Positions 1-7,037 of a stretch of DNA of 19,634 nucleotides are shown in pieces (positions within the stretch are counted from its first letter, which is position 1; each line of letters starts with the position of its first letter). The notes below the pieces were generated by a model, which saw only the letters and a list, made by a program, of their open reading frames with translations, ran no database searches and was not told the origin of the DNA. Source of the DNA: JASFRI01 sp050115015 (GTDB lineage Bacteria > Acidobacteriota > Polarisedimenticolia > CBDVAL01); the NCBI GenBank assembly GCA_050115015.1, contig JASFRI010000027.1:1-19634 (forward strand), read 5' to 3'. Position numbers and translations under genes: made by a program.

Positions 1-1
1 G

Positions 2-145
2 AACACGGAGGTGGTGGCGGTGAAGCTCCTCTTCTGGGAGTTCCAGATGTCGCGGGTAATCCTGATCCTGATCGCCGCTGCCGCCGGGTTCCTCGCGGGC
101 TACCTCGTCGGGAGGACCGGCCGGAACTCCGCGCCGGAACCCTGA
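2..145 (+). CDS. LapA-domain (DUF1049) inner-membrane protein, 3' end only
   Basis: Only the last 47 residues are visible; the start lies before the window. The fragment begins NTEVVAVKLLFWEF, followed by a hydrophobic helix (VILILIAAAAGFLAGYLVG) and a short basic and polar tail. The pattern 'N-T-E-V-V-x-V-x-F-L-F-W' before a membrane helix ending in a G-x-L-x-G-type turn is typical of the LapA/DUF1049 family. These are small inner-membrane proteins implicated in lipopolysaccharide assembly in enterobacteria. The stop codon at 143-145 lies inside the 3' end of the convergent DmsBC-like gene, so the two coding regions overlap tail to tail by 46 bp. The family call rests on a short segment; the function is inferred from the family. 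Confidence 0.6.
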   Translation, partial: NTEVVAVKLLFWEFQMSRVILILIAAAAGFLAGYLVGRTGRNSAPEP

Positions 146-1470
146 GCCGCCGACCAGGCGGCCAGGGCCTGCAGGTCCTGGGCTGCCTGGCGGCGGGGGC
201 CCGGAACGACGAGTTCCGCGTAGAACTCGAGACGGTCGATCATCTCGCCGGCGGCGATCCCGGCCAGGACCGCTGTTCCGACCCCATCGAGCCACCACAG
301 GAAGGCCGGACCGAGCCAGCCCACGGTGACGCGCGCGAGAACCAGCAGGGCGCGCCCGCGCCGGGGGGCGCGACGATCCCGGAGCTTACGCCGGGCGTAG
401 AGGGCGGCGCGGAACAGGCCGACGACCAGCGCTGCCGGGGCCGCCCCCGCAAGACAGGCTCCCAGGAACAGGCCCGTGGGAAGCACCTCGGCGCTGTGCA
501 GCCCCTGGCTGGGCTCCCGGACCACGTCGTAGACGCGGTCCATGGCGAAGAGGCAGGCCAGCCCGGCAACCACCGCGATCCAGCCGAGGAGGGCGTTCTC
601 CGGCAGCAGCAGCAAGGAGGCCGTACCCGTGGCGACGAAGACCCCGTAGAGGATCACCTCGCGGCTGAGCCAGGAGGTTCCGGGGTTGAGCACCGCCCTC
701 CAGGCCCGGAGGGGACGGCCCAGGTGGATGGTGCTCAGCGCCATGCCGCCCAGCGCAAGGCCGACGAAGGTTGGCCCGTGCACCGGGAGCCCCGACGCCT
801 GCCGGGCGAGCAGCAACCCCACCAGCCAGGCGGCCATCAGCGTGAACAGCGCCAGCGGCCACTCGGAGCGCAGCCGGATCCGGGGGGGCTGCGGCCGCAG
901 CGCCGCCTGCGGGGCCGCCGCCGGTACCCGGGGGGGACCCTCGGTGGCGCCGCCGTGCCGCAGGAACCGGATCCGGGGGCCGGCGGCAGTGCGGGGGAAC
1001 CCCCGGGCCCGGTCGCTGCCGCCGGCGACGTCCATGTCCCCGTACCGCAGGGCGTCCGTCGGACAGCCGGCGACGCAGGCGGGACGGCCGCCATCCACGA
1101 GCCGTGGATGGCACAGGGTGCACTTGGTCATCACGCCGGACGTCCCGTCGAAGCGCGGCGCGTCATAGGGGCACGCCCAGGCGCAGTAGCCGCACCCGAT
1201 GCACCGGTCCCCGTCGAGCAGGACGGCGCCGGTGCCGGCATCCCTGCGATAGGCGAGGGCAGGGCATGCCGTCACGCAGGGCGCGTCGTCGCAGTGGTTG
1301 CAGGCGAGGGAGAGGTGGTGCACGGGCACCCCCTCGTAGTGCGGCTCGTTGAACGTGACGATCTGCCGCCAGCTCGCGCCCGGGTCGAGCCGGTTCTCGA
1401 TGGTGCAGGCCAGTTCGCAGGCGGCGCAGCCGGTGCAGCGATCGAGATCGAGGATGAACCCCCGGCTCAT
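100..1470 (-). CDS. DmsB-DmsC fusion: four-cluster ferredoxin subunit plus membrane anchor of a molybdoenzyme
   Basis: This 456-residue protein joins two subunits that are separate in the DmsABC complex. Residues 1-140 form a DmsB/NrfC-like ferredoxin with sixteen cysteines in four groups (C12/15/18/22, C57/60/65/69, C90/93/96/100, C117/120/132/136), enough for four [4Fe-4S] clusters. A proline-rich linker of about 60 residues leads to a DmsC-like anchor from about residue 205, with about seven hydrophobic helices, the family motif HLGRP..AW..VLNPGTSWLSRE, and an EMIDRLEFY motif near the end. The protein would pass electrons between quinol and the catalytic subunit encoded just upstream. Its ATG overlaps the stop of that gene in an ATGA, indicating translational coupling. 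Whether it works as a reductase or an oxidase, and on which substrate, cannot be read from the sequence. Confidence 0.9.
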   Translation of the reverse strand: MSRGFILDLDRCTGCAACELACTIENRLDPGASWRQIVTFNEPHYEGVPVHHLSLACNHCDDAPCVTACPALAYRRDAGTGAVLLDGDRCIGCGYCAWACPYDAPRFDGTSGVMTKCTLCHPRLVDGGRPACVAGCPTDALRYGDMDVAGGSDRARGFPRTAAGPRIRFLRHGGATEGPPRVPAAAPQAALRPQPPRIRLRSEWPLALFTLMAAWLVGLLLARQASGLPVHGPTFVGLALGGMALSTIHLGRPLRAWRAVLNPGTSWLSREVILYGVFVATGTASLLLLPENALLGWIAVVAGLACLFAMDRVYDVVREPSQGLHSAEVLPTGLFLGACLAGAAPAALVVGLFRAALYARRKLRDRRAPRRGRALLVLARVTVGWLGPAFLWWLDGVGTAVLAGIAAGEMIDRLEFYAELVVPGPRRQAAQDLQALAAWSAAQGSGAEFRPVLPTR

Positions 1471-3509
1471 GCGGACGACTTCTCCACCTGGACGAGGTTA
1501 TCGTGAAACGCGGCCCCATGGCCCAGGTCCGTCTCCCGGCCGAGGGAGCAGACGTTGACCGCGCCGCCTTCCGTCGACCACCAGCCGTTCGTGACCGAGA
1601 CGCAGCCCGGGCGCAGCGCCCGGTCCAGCCTCGCCTCGATCTCCAGGCTTCCGCGGTCGTTGAAGATCCGCACCGGGTCCCCGTCCGCGATGCCCCGGGC
1701 CGCGGCGTCGTCGGGATGCAGCCTTCCCAGCGGCCGCTCGCCGACCGCGCGGATCATCCGCAGGTTGCCGAACTGGGAGTGGATGCGGTTCTTCGTGTTC
1801 GGCGTCATCAGGTACAGGGGAAACCGCTCCGCACCGGCACCCCGGGCGGATTCCTCGTTCTCGTGGAACTCCGGCAGCGGATCCACGCCCCAGCGCGCGG
1901 CGGCCTCCTCGGAGAGCAGCTCGATCCGCCCCGAGGGCGTCGGGAAGACCCCGTCGGCGAACGCGACCTCCTCGTGGCCCGGGGCCAGGGCCGGGCCGCG
2001 GCGCAGGCGCTCGAGGTCGAGGCCGGGAAACGGCGCCAGTCGTGCCTCCAGCCAGGCCTCGATCGCCTCGTCGGAACTCCCGGGCAGGTCGTCGGTCGGC
2101 AGCCCGAGCCGCTCCGCCAGCAGCCGGTAGATCTCCGTCTCGGGCTTCACCTCTCCGGGCGGATCCACCACCTTCTGACGGAGCTGGATGTAGGGATGCC
2201 AGTAGGCTCCGATCACGTCGGACTGCTCGAACATGGTCTTTGCCGGGAGCACGAGGTCCGCCTCCCGGGCGGTGTCGGTCAGGAACTGCTCCACCACGAC
2301 GCGAAACTCCAGCCGGCGGAACGCCCGGAGGACCGTGCCGGTCTCGGGGTTCTGGGTGAGCGGGTTGCCGCGCTCCACCCAGGCCATGTGCAGCTTTGGG
2401 TCCCGTGTCTCCAGCATGTCCCTCCCCAGCCGCGCGGTGGCGATGGACACCCTGACCACGCCGTCGGGCCGCTCCGGAGGGTAGAACGCGATCGGATCCG
2501 GGACCGCGTCGAACACGGCGCTCTGCAGGTTCGCGAACTGCCAGCCGGCCCCCGGCCGGCCCAGGTTCCCCGTCAGCACCACGAGGGCGAGGATGGCCCG
2601 CATGGTCTGCCCGCTGTTCGTGTAGCGCTGCATCCCGTAGCCCGCGGCGATCGTGGCCGGCCGGATCGACCCGAGCCAGTCGGCGAGGCGGCGGATCGAC
2701 GCCACGGGCACCTCGCAGATCCCGGCGGCGCGCTCCGGGGGAAACTCCCGGACACGCCGGCGGAACGCCTCGAAGCCCAGCACGTGGCGCTCCACGAAGG
2801 CGTGGTCCACCCGATCCGCCTCGAGGAGGAGATTCGCCACCGCCAGCGCCAGCGCGCCGTCCGTCCCGGGGCGCGGCTGGATCAGCAGGTCTGCCCGCTC
2901 GGCGGTCTCCGTGCGGCGGGGATCGATCACGAGCACCCGCGCGCCGGCGCGGCGGGCGGCCTCCAGATGGGTCATCTGGTGGATGTTGGTCTCCGCGGCG
3001 TTCTTTCCCCACAGGATGATCAGGCGCGCGTGCGCCAGATCCCAGGGGGCATTGTGCTTGTTCGCGCCGAGGGTCAGGCGCGTCGCCTCCAACCCCGCCG
3101 GCCAGCAGAGGTCGCCGTAGGTCGTCGTGTAGCCGCCGTAGAGTCGCCAGAAGTTGGCGCCGACGCGGTTGAGCAGCCCCTTGGTGCCGCTGGCGGCGTA
3201 GTAGAGCACGCTCCGGGGGCCGGGATCCCCGCGCAGCCGGTCCAGCTCGCCCGCGATCCGGTCGAGGGCGTCGTCCCAGGAGATCGCCGCGAACGACCCG
3301 CTGCGCGGGTCCCGCCGGAGCGGCCTGAGGATGCGGTCGGGGGAGACGACGCGCTCCACGTAGCTCAGCCCCTTCAGGCAGACGCCGTCGGGGGCGGCGC
3401 GGTTGTCCGGGTGCGCCTCGATGCGACGGATGCGGCCCTCCTCCACCTCCACGCGCATGCTGCAGGTGCTGTAGCAGTTCCTCGGACACGCCGTGGTCAG
3501 GACGCTCAT
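1467..3509 (-). CDS. DMSO-reductase-family molybdopterin oxidoreductase, catalytic subunit, no Tat signal
   Basis: This 680-residue protein is a molybdo-bis(pyranopterin guanine dinucleotide) enzyme. An N-terminal [4Fe-4S] motif has cysteines 8, 12, 16 and 44 (C-x3-C-x3-C-x27-C). The Mo-ligand region reads YGDLCWPAG, with C135 the candidate protein ligand, followed by WGKNAAETNIHQM. GNPLTQNPETG and DLVLPAKTMFEQSD occur mid-protein, and a C-terminal cofactor-binding domain begins near LYLMTPNTKNRIHSQFGN. The ATG has GGAG nine bases upstream, and an in-frame TAA ten codons upstream rules out a missed Tat leader. With no signal peptide the enzyme is predicted to be cytoplasmic, attached to the membrane by the downstream DmsBC-like fusion. 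The substrate is unknown: the family includes thiosulfate, polysulfide and S-/N-oxide reductases and acetylene hydratase. Confidence 0.9.
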   Translation of the reverse strand: MSVLTTACPRNCYSTCSMRVEVEEGRIRRIEAHPDNRAAPDGVCLKGLSYVERVVSPDRILRPLRRDPRSGSFAAISWDDALDRIAGELDRLRGDPGPRSVLYYAASGTKGLLNRVGANFWRLYGGYTTTYGDLCWPAGLEATRLTLGANKHNAPWDLAHARLIILWGKNAAETNIHQMTHLEAARRAGARVLVIDPRRTETAERADLLIQPRPGTDGALALAVANLLLEADRVDHAFVERHVLGFEAFRRRVREFPPERAAGICEVPVASIRRLADWLGSIRPATIAAGYGMQRYTNSGQTMRAILALVVLTGNLGRPGAGWQFANLQSAVFDAVPDPIAFYPPERPDGVVRVSIATARLGRDMLETRDPKLHMAWVERGNPLTQNPETGTVLRAFRRLEFRVVVEQFLTDTAREADLVLPAKTMFEQSDVIGAYWHPYIQLRQKVVDPPGEVKPETEIYRLLAERLGLPTDDLPGSSDEAIEAWLEARLAPFPGLDLERLRRGPALAPGHEEVAFADGVFPTPSGRIELLSEEAAARWGVDPLPEFHENEESARGAGAERFPLYLMTPNTKNRIHSQFGNLRMIRAVGERPLGRLHPDDAAARGIADGDPVRIFNDRGSLEIEARLDRALRPGCVSVTNGWWSTEGGAVNVCSLGRETDLGHGAAFHDNLVQVEKSSA

Positions 3510-3564
3510 GAGGGCTTCTCCAGGTCGCGCCCCAGCTTACCCGGGGATGCCTCCGGAGGCCAGA

Positions 3565-3583
3565 CCCCCGCGCACCGCGGGGG
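3565..3583 (-). other. Hairpin in the leader of the molybdoenzyme operon
   Basis: A perfect 8-bp stem, CCCCCGCG / CGCGGGGG with a 3-nt loop, lies 56-74 nt upstream of the catalytic-subunit start codon. A 12-bp palindrome, GCCTCCGGAGGC (3549-3560), lies between it and the gene. Both would fall in the mRNA leader if transcription starts near the CRP-type site. No U-tract follows, so it is not an obvious terminator. Its role is unknown. Confidence 0.4.
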
Positions 3584-3614
3584 ATTCCGCCGGGATCTTG
3601 CCTTCCCGCCATAC

Positions 3615-3630
3615 TGTGAAGTCGTTCACA
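3615..3630. promoter_or_regulatory. CRP/FNR-superfamily-type palindrome (TGTGA-N6-TCACA)
   Basis: TGTGAAGTCGTTCACA is a perfect dyad matching the CRP half-site consensus TGTGA-N6-TCACA. It sits in an AT-rich patch within otherwise GC-rich sequence, between the divergent molybdoenzyme operon (start 106 bp away) and the protease gene. Relative to the + strand promoter proposed at 3656-3684 its centre falls near -68. Relative to the molybdoenzyme operon no clear -10 is visible. It could serve either gene; the regulator is not encoded in the window. Confidence 0.5.
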
Positions 3631-3655
3631 ATTAGTGGTTTATCGGTTTTTTTGA

Positions 3656-3684
3656 TTGACGGCCCCGGGAACCTGGGGTAGTTT
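3656..3684 (+). promoter_or_regulatory. Sigma70-like promoter for the secreted protease
   Basis: TTGACG (3656-3661) and TAGTTT (3679-3684) are separated by exactly 17 bp. The -35 matches five of six consensus bases. The -10 keeps the important first, second and last positions. Transcription would start near 3691, giving a leader of about 200 nt. This is by-eye evidence only. Confidence 0.45.
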
Positions 3685-3690
3685 TCGGTG

Positions 3691-3891
3691 ACCCTGCCCG
3701 GGAAGCGAGCACGGCAGGTGGCTCATCGCCTTCAGAAAACGCCGTCGAACGGGAGGTCCGGCCTGGAGGCCGGCCGGATCGCCTGCAGGCTCCCCGTGGG
3801 GGGGCGTGCGTACCGCCGTCCAGAACCACGAAAAACGTGCCATCCGAGGCCCTTCCAGGGGGAGGGGCCCCATGATTCGAAAGGAGTCGCC
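3691..3891 (+). other. Long untranslated leader of the protease gene
   Basis: About 200 nt separate the proposed transcription start from the ATG at 3892. A stem CCTGCC/GGCAGG (3693-3698 with 3713-3718) lies at its 5' end. GGCC-TGGA-GGCC lies in the middle, and CACG-AAAAA-CGTG at 3827-3839. The frame is open through much of the leader, but there is no start with a ribosome-binding site before AAGGAG at 3881-3886. I could not match the leader to a known riboswitch class. Confidence 0.35.
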
Positions 3892-5538
3892 ATGAGGATG
3901 AGGTCACGCGGAACCACGATCATCGCGCTCGCCGTGCTCTTGCTGGGCACGGGGGTGAGCCTGGCGGAGCGCCCGGTTCGCGAGCAGGGACCCGAGTGGA
4001 CGATCTCGGGGCCCGATCGCGAGGGGCTCCAGCTGAGGCAGCAGCAGATCCACGAGTGGCTGCTGCAGGAGCTACCCGGAGGCGCGCTGTCGAAGGACCC
4101 CGTGACCATCGGGTTCACCGCCGAGGACCTGGCCTCCCTGAACCAGGACCGGCGGGAGAGCCCGCGGCGGGTCGGCGTGGTCAAGACCGTCGATCGTCGG
4201 TTCGATCTCGCGACCCTGCGGGCCCGCGGTGGCCGGGGATCGGATCCGGCGTTCGCCGTCACCGAGGATGGTGGCTTCGTCTGGGCGACGCGCCTGTCGT
4301 CGCCCGGCGCCAGCGGCCTGCGCGTGCACTTCACGGAGTTCTCCATGCCGCGCGCGGCCGACGTGTTCCTCTACACCCTCGACGGTCAGGTCTACGGGCC
4401 CTACCAGCGGCAGGGGCGGAACGGGGACGGCGACTTCTGGTCGGATACCGCCTTCGGCGACGAGGTGCTCCTCCAGGTCCGGTTCTTCGAGCGCCCGTCG
4501 CGGTCCGAGCTCGCCCATGCCGGCTTCTCCATCGCCGAGGTCGGACGCCTCGGAAAGTCCTTCGGTCCGACCCTCGAGAGCCACTGCAACCAGAACGTGC
4601 CGTGCATCGAGAACGCGGAGTGCGGCGGAGGCGCCAGCCAGGCCCTGCAGAACGCCATCGGACAGATGCTGTGGGCTCAGGGCCCCTACCTCTATACCTG
4701 CAGCGGCGGGCTGATCGCCGACACCGACAGCGGCAGCCAGACCCCCTACTTCCTCACCGCGCACCACTGCATCAGCCGGGGCAAGGACGCCAAGAACCTC
4801 GAGGTCTACTTCAACTACACCGTCCCCTGCGGGACGTCGAACTGTCCGGACTGGGTCTACGACGTCAACCCGCTGCCCCCGCACACCATCGGGTCGACGA
4901 TCCGCGACTCGAGCTCGAACGGGGATCACACGCTGCTCGAGCTGGACGAGCCGGCGCCGTCCGGGACGGCCTTCCTCGGCTGGACCACCGCCAACGTCGC
5001 GAATGCGAATGGCACGGGCCTGGCGCGCGTCAGCTATCCCGCCTTCATGCCCCAGGCCTACTCGGAGCACACCGTCGACACGGGGGCCGGGACCTGCTCG
5101 ACGCTCCCGCGGGGGGAGTTCATCTACAGCCACGATGAGTACGGGGCCACCGAGGGAGGCAGCAGCGGCTCCCCCGTCGTGAACTCGAGCGACCAGATCG
5201 TCGGCCAGCTCTACGGCGGCTGCGGCACGAACATCAACGACGAATGTGACGCCGACAGCAACTCCACGGTGGACGGCGCGTTCGCGTACTACTTCTCGTC
5301 GGTGGAGTCGTACCTGGACCCGGGCACGAGCTGCACGCCGTCGCCGGAGGTCTGCGACAACGGCTCCGACGACGACTGCGACGGAGACGTCGATTGCAGC
5401 GACTCCGACTGCAGCGGCGATCCCGCCTGCTCGGGAGGCGGCTGCACGCTCGGGCAGCCGGGCGATTCCTGCACCAGTGACGCCCAGTGCTGCTCGAACA
5501 AGTGCAAGGGGCCCCCGAACAACCAGACCTGCCGCTGA
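3892..5538 (+). CDS. Secreted trypsin-fold serine protease (lysyl-endopeptidase-like) with Cys-rich C-terminal tail
   Basis: The protein is 548 residues from an ATG preceded by AAGGAG (3881-3886). A signal peptide (basic MRMRSR, hydrophobic core, cleavage near SLA-ER) sends it to the Sec pathway. After a propeptide-like region of about 200 residues comes an S1-type protease domain resembling Achromobacter lysyl endopeptidase. The triad is H292 in LTAHHC, D345 in GDHTLLEL and S425 in GGSSGSP. From C488 on there is a tail with an Asp/Cys repeat (VCDNGSDDDCDGDVDC) and a final Cys-knot-like module (GDSCTSDAQCCSNKCKG). The tail may bind calcium or act in surface retention; this is inference. The gene is alone in its unit, with a leader of about 200 nt and a strong terminator. 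Likely role: extracellular protein degradation or predation. Confidence 0.88.
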   Translation: MRMRSRGTTIIALAVLLLGTGVSLAERPVREQGPEWTISGPDREGLQLRQQQIHEWLLQELPGGALSKDPVTIGFTAEDLASLNQDRRESPRRVGVVKTVDRRFDLATLRARGGRGSDPAFAVTEDGGFVWATRLSSPGASGLRVHFTEFSMPRAADVFLYTLDGQVYGPYQRQGRNGDGDFWSDTAFGDEVLLQVRFFERPSRSELAHAGFSIAEVGRLGKSFGPTLESHCNQNVPCIENAECGGGASQALQNAIGQMLWAQGPYLYTCSGGLIADTDSGSQTPYFLTAHHCISRGKDAKNLEVYFNYTVPCGTSNCPDWVYDVNPLPPHTIGSTIRDSSSNGDHTLLELDEPAPSGTAFLGWTTANVANANGTGLARVSYPAFMPQAYSEHTVDTGAGTCSTLPRGEFIYSHDEYGATEGGSSGSPVVNSSDQIVGQLYGGCGTNINDECDADSNSTVDGAFAYYFSSVESYLDPGTSCTPSPEVCDNGSDDDCDGDVDCSDSDCSGDPACSGGGCTLGQPGDSCTSDAQCCSNKCKGPPNNQTCR

Positions 5539-5559
5539 TCGACGATTGTCTTCACCGGA

Positions 5560-5592
5560 GGGGCGGGGAGCGATCCCCGCCCCTTTCTTCTT
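5560..5592 (+). terminator. Rho-independent terminator of the protease gene
   Basis: A perfect 10-bp stem, GGGGCGGGGA / TCCCCGCCCC, encloses a GCGA tetraloop (5570-5573). It is followed directly by TTTCTTCTT. It starts 21 bp after the protease stop codon. Confidence 0.85.
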
Positions 5593-5714
5593 CCGCCTGG
5601 TCCCCCTCTGCGCGGTGTCGTGCCGTCACGCCTTCGATCCCCGCGCGTCGACACGCGGAGATCCGGCCATGCAGGCAATGTCGCCGTATCCACCGCGTCG
5701 TGTCGTCGATCGCC

Positions 5715-5751
5715 CCGTCCGCGGCGCGGCCGGAGGCCGCGCGGCGGACGG
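5715..5751. repeat. Long near-perfect palindrome in intergenic DNA
   Basis: Two 17-nt arms (5715-5731 and 5735-5751) are reverse complements at 16 of 17 positions around a 3-nt loop (GGA). The left arm starts CCGTCCGC and the right arm ends GCGGACGG. There is no T-run on either side, so it is a poor terminator candidate. It may be a REP-like element or a protein-binding dyad. Only one copy is visible here. Confidence 0.55.
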
Positions 5752-5781
5752 GACCTGTTGTATCCGAGGGACGGCGCAGGG

Positions 5782-5825
5782 AAAAGGCCGGCTCCACCAA
5801 TGAATGGCGGGGCGAGGGAGCCGGC
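5782..5825 (-). terminator. Probable terminator of the GT2 glycosyltransferase gene
   Basis: Read on the - strand, GCCGGCTCC and GGAGCCGGC form a perfect 9-bp stem with a 21-nt loop, followed one base later by TTTT. It lies 65 bp past the glycosyltransferase stop. The loop is long, so it is weaker than a textbook terminator. Confidence 0.5.
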
Positions 5826-5889
5826 ACCCCCGTCGGGCGGGTCGGGAAGGCCCGGAAGCCGTCCTCACCTCGAGGTCACGGCGGATGGA

Positions 5890-6882
5890 TCAAGGGGCGG
5901 GCGGCCGCCTCGCGTAATCCCGTCGCCGGAGCGCGTGGATCTCCCGGAACCGGCCGGTCAGGGTCGCGAGCAGGACACCGCTCAGGAACAGGCCGATCCC
6001 GATGGTACCCAGGAATCCGGCCAGGATCGCCAGGGGCACGTGGTAGACGTAACGATAGCGGACGTAGTCGTCGATGGCCGGGTAACCCGTGACCAGGGAT
6101 AGCAGCGCGCAGATCACGCTCAGGGTCCCGAAGAACGCGAAGGGCTTGAAGTCCTTCAGGATCCGGCCGATCCGGAACAGCACCCGCGCTCCGTCCCGGA
6201 ACGTGGACAGCTTGGACTCGCTTCCCTGGGGGCGCTGGTAGTACGGCACCGGCACCTCCTCGATCCGGAAGCCCTTCTCCAGGCTCTGCAGCGTGAACTC
6301 CGTCTCCACGTCGAACCCGCCGGAGAGGACCGGAACGGCGTGGGCGAGCTGTCCGCTGAAGGCGCGGTAGCCCGACATCACGTCCTCGAGCCGGGTCTGG
6401 AACACCCGGTTCACCAGGAAGGTGACCAGGCGGTTGCCGAAGCCGTGGAACCGCCGGTAGCCCCGGCCCGGGCCCTCCGGGCGGCGCGCGCCCACCACCT
6501 GGTCGGCCCGTCCCCGCCGGATCGGCTCCAGGAGCTCGTGGACCTTCGACGCGGGATACGTCGAGTCGCCGTCCACGAGGACGAGCAGGTCCGCCCGCAC
6601 CGTCTCCAGCATTGCCGCCAGCACGAACCCCTTCCCCTGGCGGGTCTCGAGGACGACGTGGGCGCCCGCTTCCGACGCCACCCGCGCGGTGGCGTCGGTG
6701 CTGTTGTTGTCGAAGACGTAGATCCGCGCGCCCGGGAGCTCTGCCCGGAACTCCGCGATGACCTTTCCGACGGTGGGCTCCTCGTTGAAGCAGGGGATGA
6801 GCACGGCGATCCGCGGCTCCCGGGTCCCGGATCCGCCGGCCGGACCCCCTGGCGCTTCGTGCTCGATTGGCTGGCTGCTCAT
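5890..6882 (-). CDS. Family 2 glycosyltransferase (polyprenyl-phosphate glycosyltransferase-like), C-terminal membrane anchor
   Basis: The protein is 330 residues from the ATG at 6882, which has GGGGGA about nine bases upstream; a GTG at 6921 would add 13 residues. The GT-A fold begins at about residue 24 with RIAVLIPCFNEEPTVGKVI, followed by VFDNNSTDAT and the metal-binding DGD at residues 104-106. Next come SGYRAFSG and a conserved FDVETEFTLQSLEKG. Two hydrophobic helices near the C-terminus would anchor it in the inner membrane. Family members such as DPM1 and GtrB move a sugar from a nucleotide donor to a polyprenyl phosphate carrier on the cytoplasmic face. No lipid-flippase or glycan gene is adjacent, so the pathway is unknown. 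It is divergent from the beta-propeller gene. Confidence 0.85.
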   Translation of the reverse strand: MSSQPIEHEAPGGPAGGSGTREPRIAVLIPCFNEEPTVGKVIAEFRAELPGARIYVFDNNSTDATARVASEAGAHVVLETRQGKGFVLAAMLETVRADLLVLVDGDSTYPASKVHELLEPIRRGRADQVVGARRPEGPGRGYRRFHGFGNRLVTFLVNRVFQTRLEDVMSGYRAFSGQLAHAVPVLSGGFDVETEFTLQSLEKGFRIEEVPVPYYQRPQGSESKLSTFRDGARVLFRIGRILKDFKPFAFFGTLSVICALLSLVTGYPAIDDYVRYRYVYHVPLAILAGFLGTIGIGLFLSGVLLATLTGRFREIHALRRRDYARRPPAP

Positions 6883-7037
6883 GCTCCCCATCCCCCGGCC
6901 AAGGCCGTTGCATGCTACCACGGACCTCGGCCGCCGTTTTTACAGGTTCTTTACCCCGATCGTCGCCCGCCTGCGGTAGGGTTCTGGGGGACGGGTCATG
7001 GGGTGGGTCTCCTTGGCGGCGGAGGAAGGAGGGCGGC

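Larger units (their letters stand above)
5593..5889. other. Non-coding spacer between convergent genes
   Basis: About 300 bp with no convincing gene. Open frames here lack ribosome-binding sites and recognisable protein character. The spacer contains a 37-bp near-perfect palindrome (5715-5751) and a terminator reading on the - strand (5782-5825), described separately. Confidence 0.6.

Noticed and set aside
1503..3635. A 710-codon open frame on the + strand
   Set aside because: It lies antisense to a clearly conserved molybdoenzyme. Its translation is rich in Arg, Gly, Pro and Ala with no motif, typical of shadow frames in high-GC DNA.
3688..3891. N-terminal extension of the protease to 3688
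   Set aside because: The extension would be 68 residues ahead of an obvious signal peptide. AAGGAG lies just before the ATG at 3892, so this stretch is leader RNA.
3873..3892. Possible cyclic-di-GMP riboswitch fragment (ATTCGAAAGGA)
   Set aside because: The resemblance is limited to a few bases that are in fact the ribosome-binding site; the rest of the riboswitch core is absent.
6883..7037. Promoters in the divergent region between the glycosyltransferase and beta-propeller genes
   Set aside because: An AT-rich stretch near 6937-6955 is suggestive in both directions, but I could not pair a -35 and -10 with acceptable spacing.
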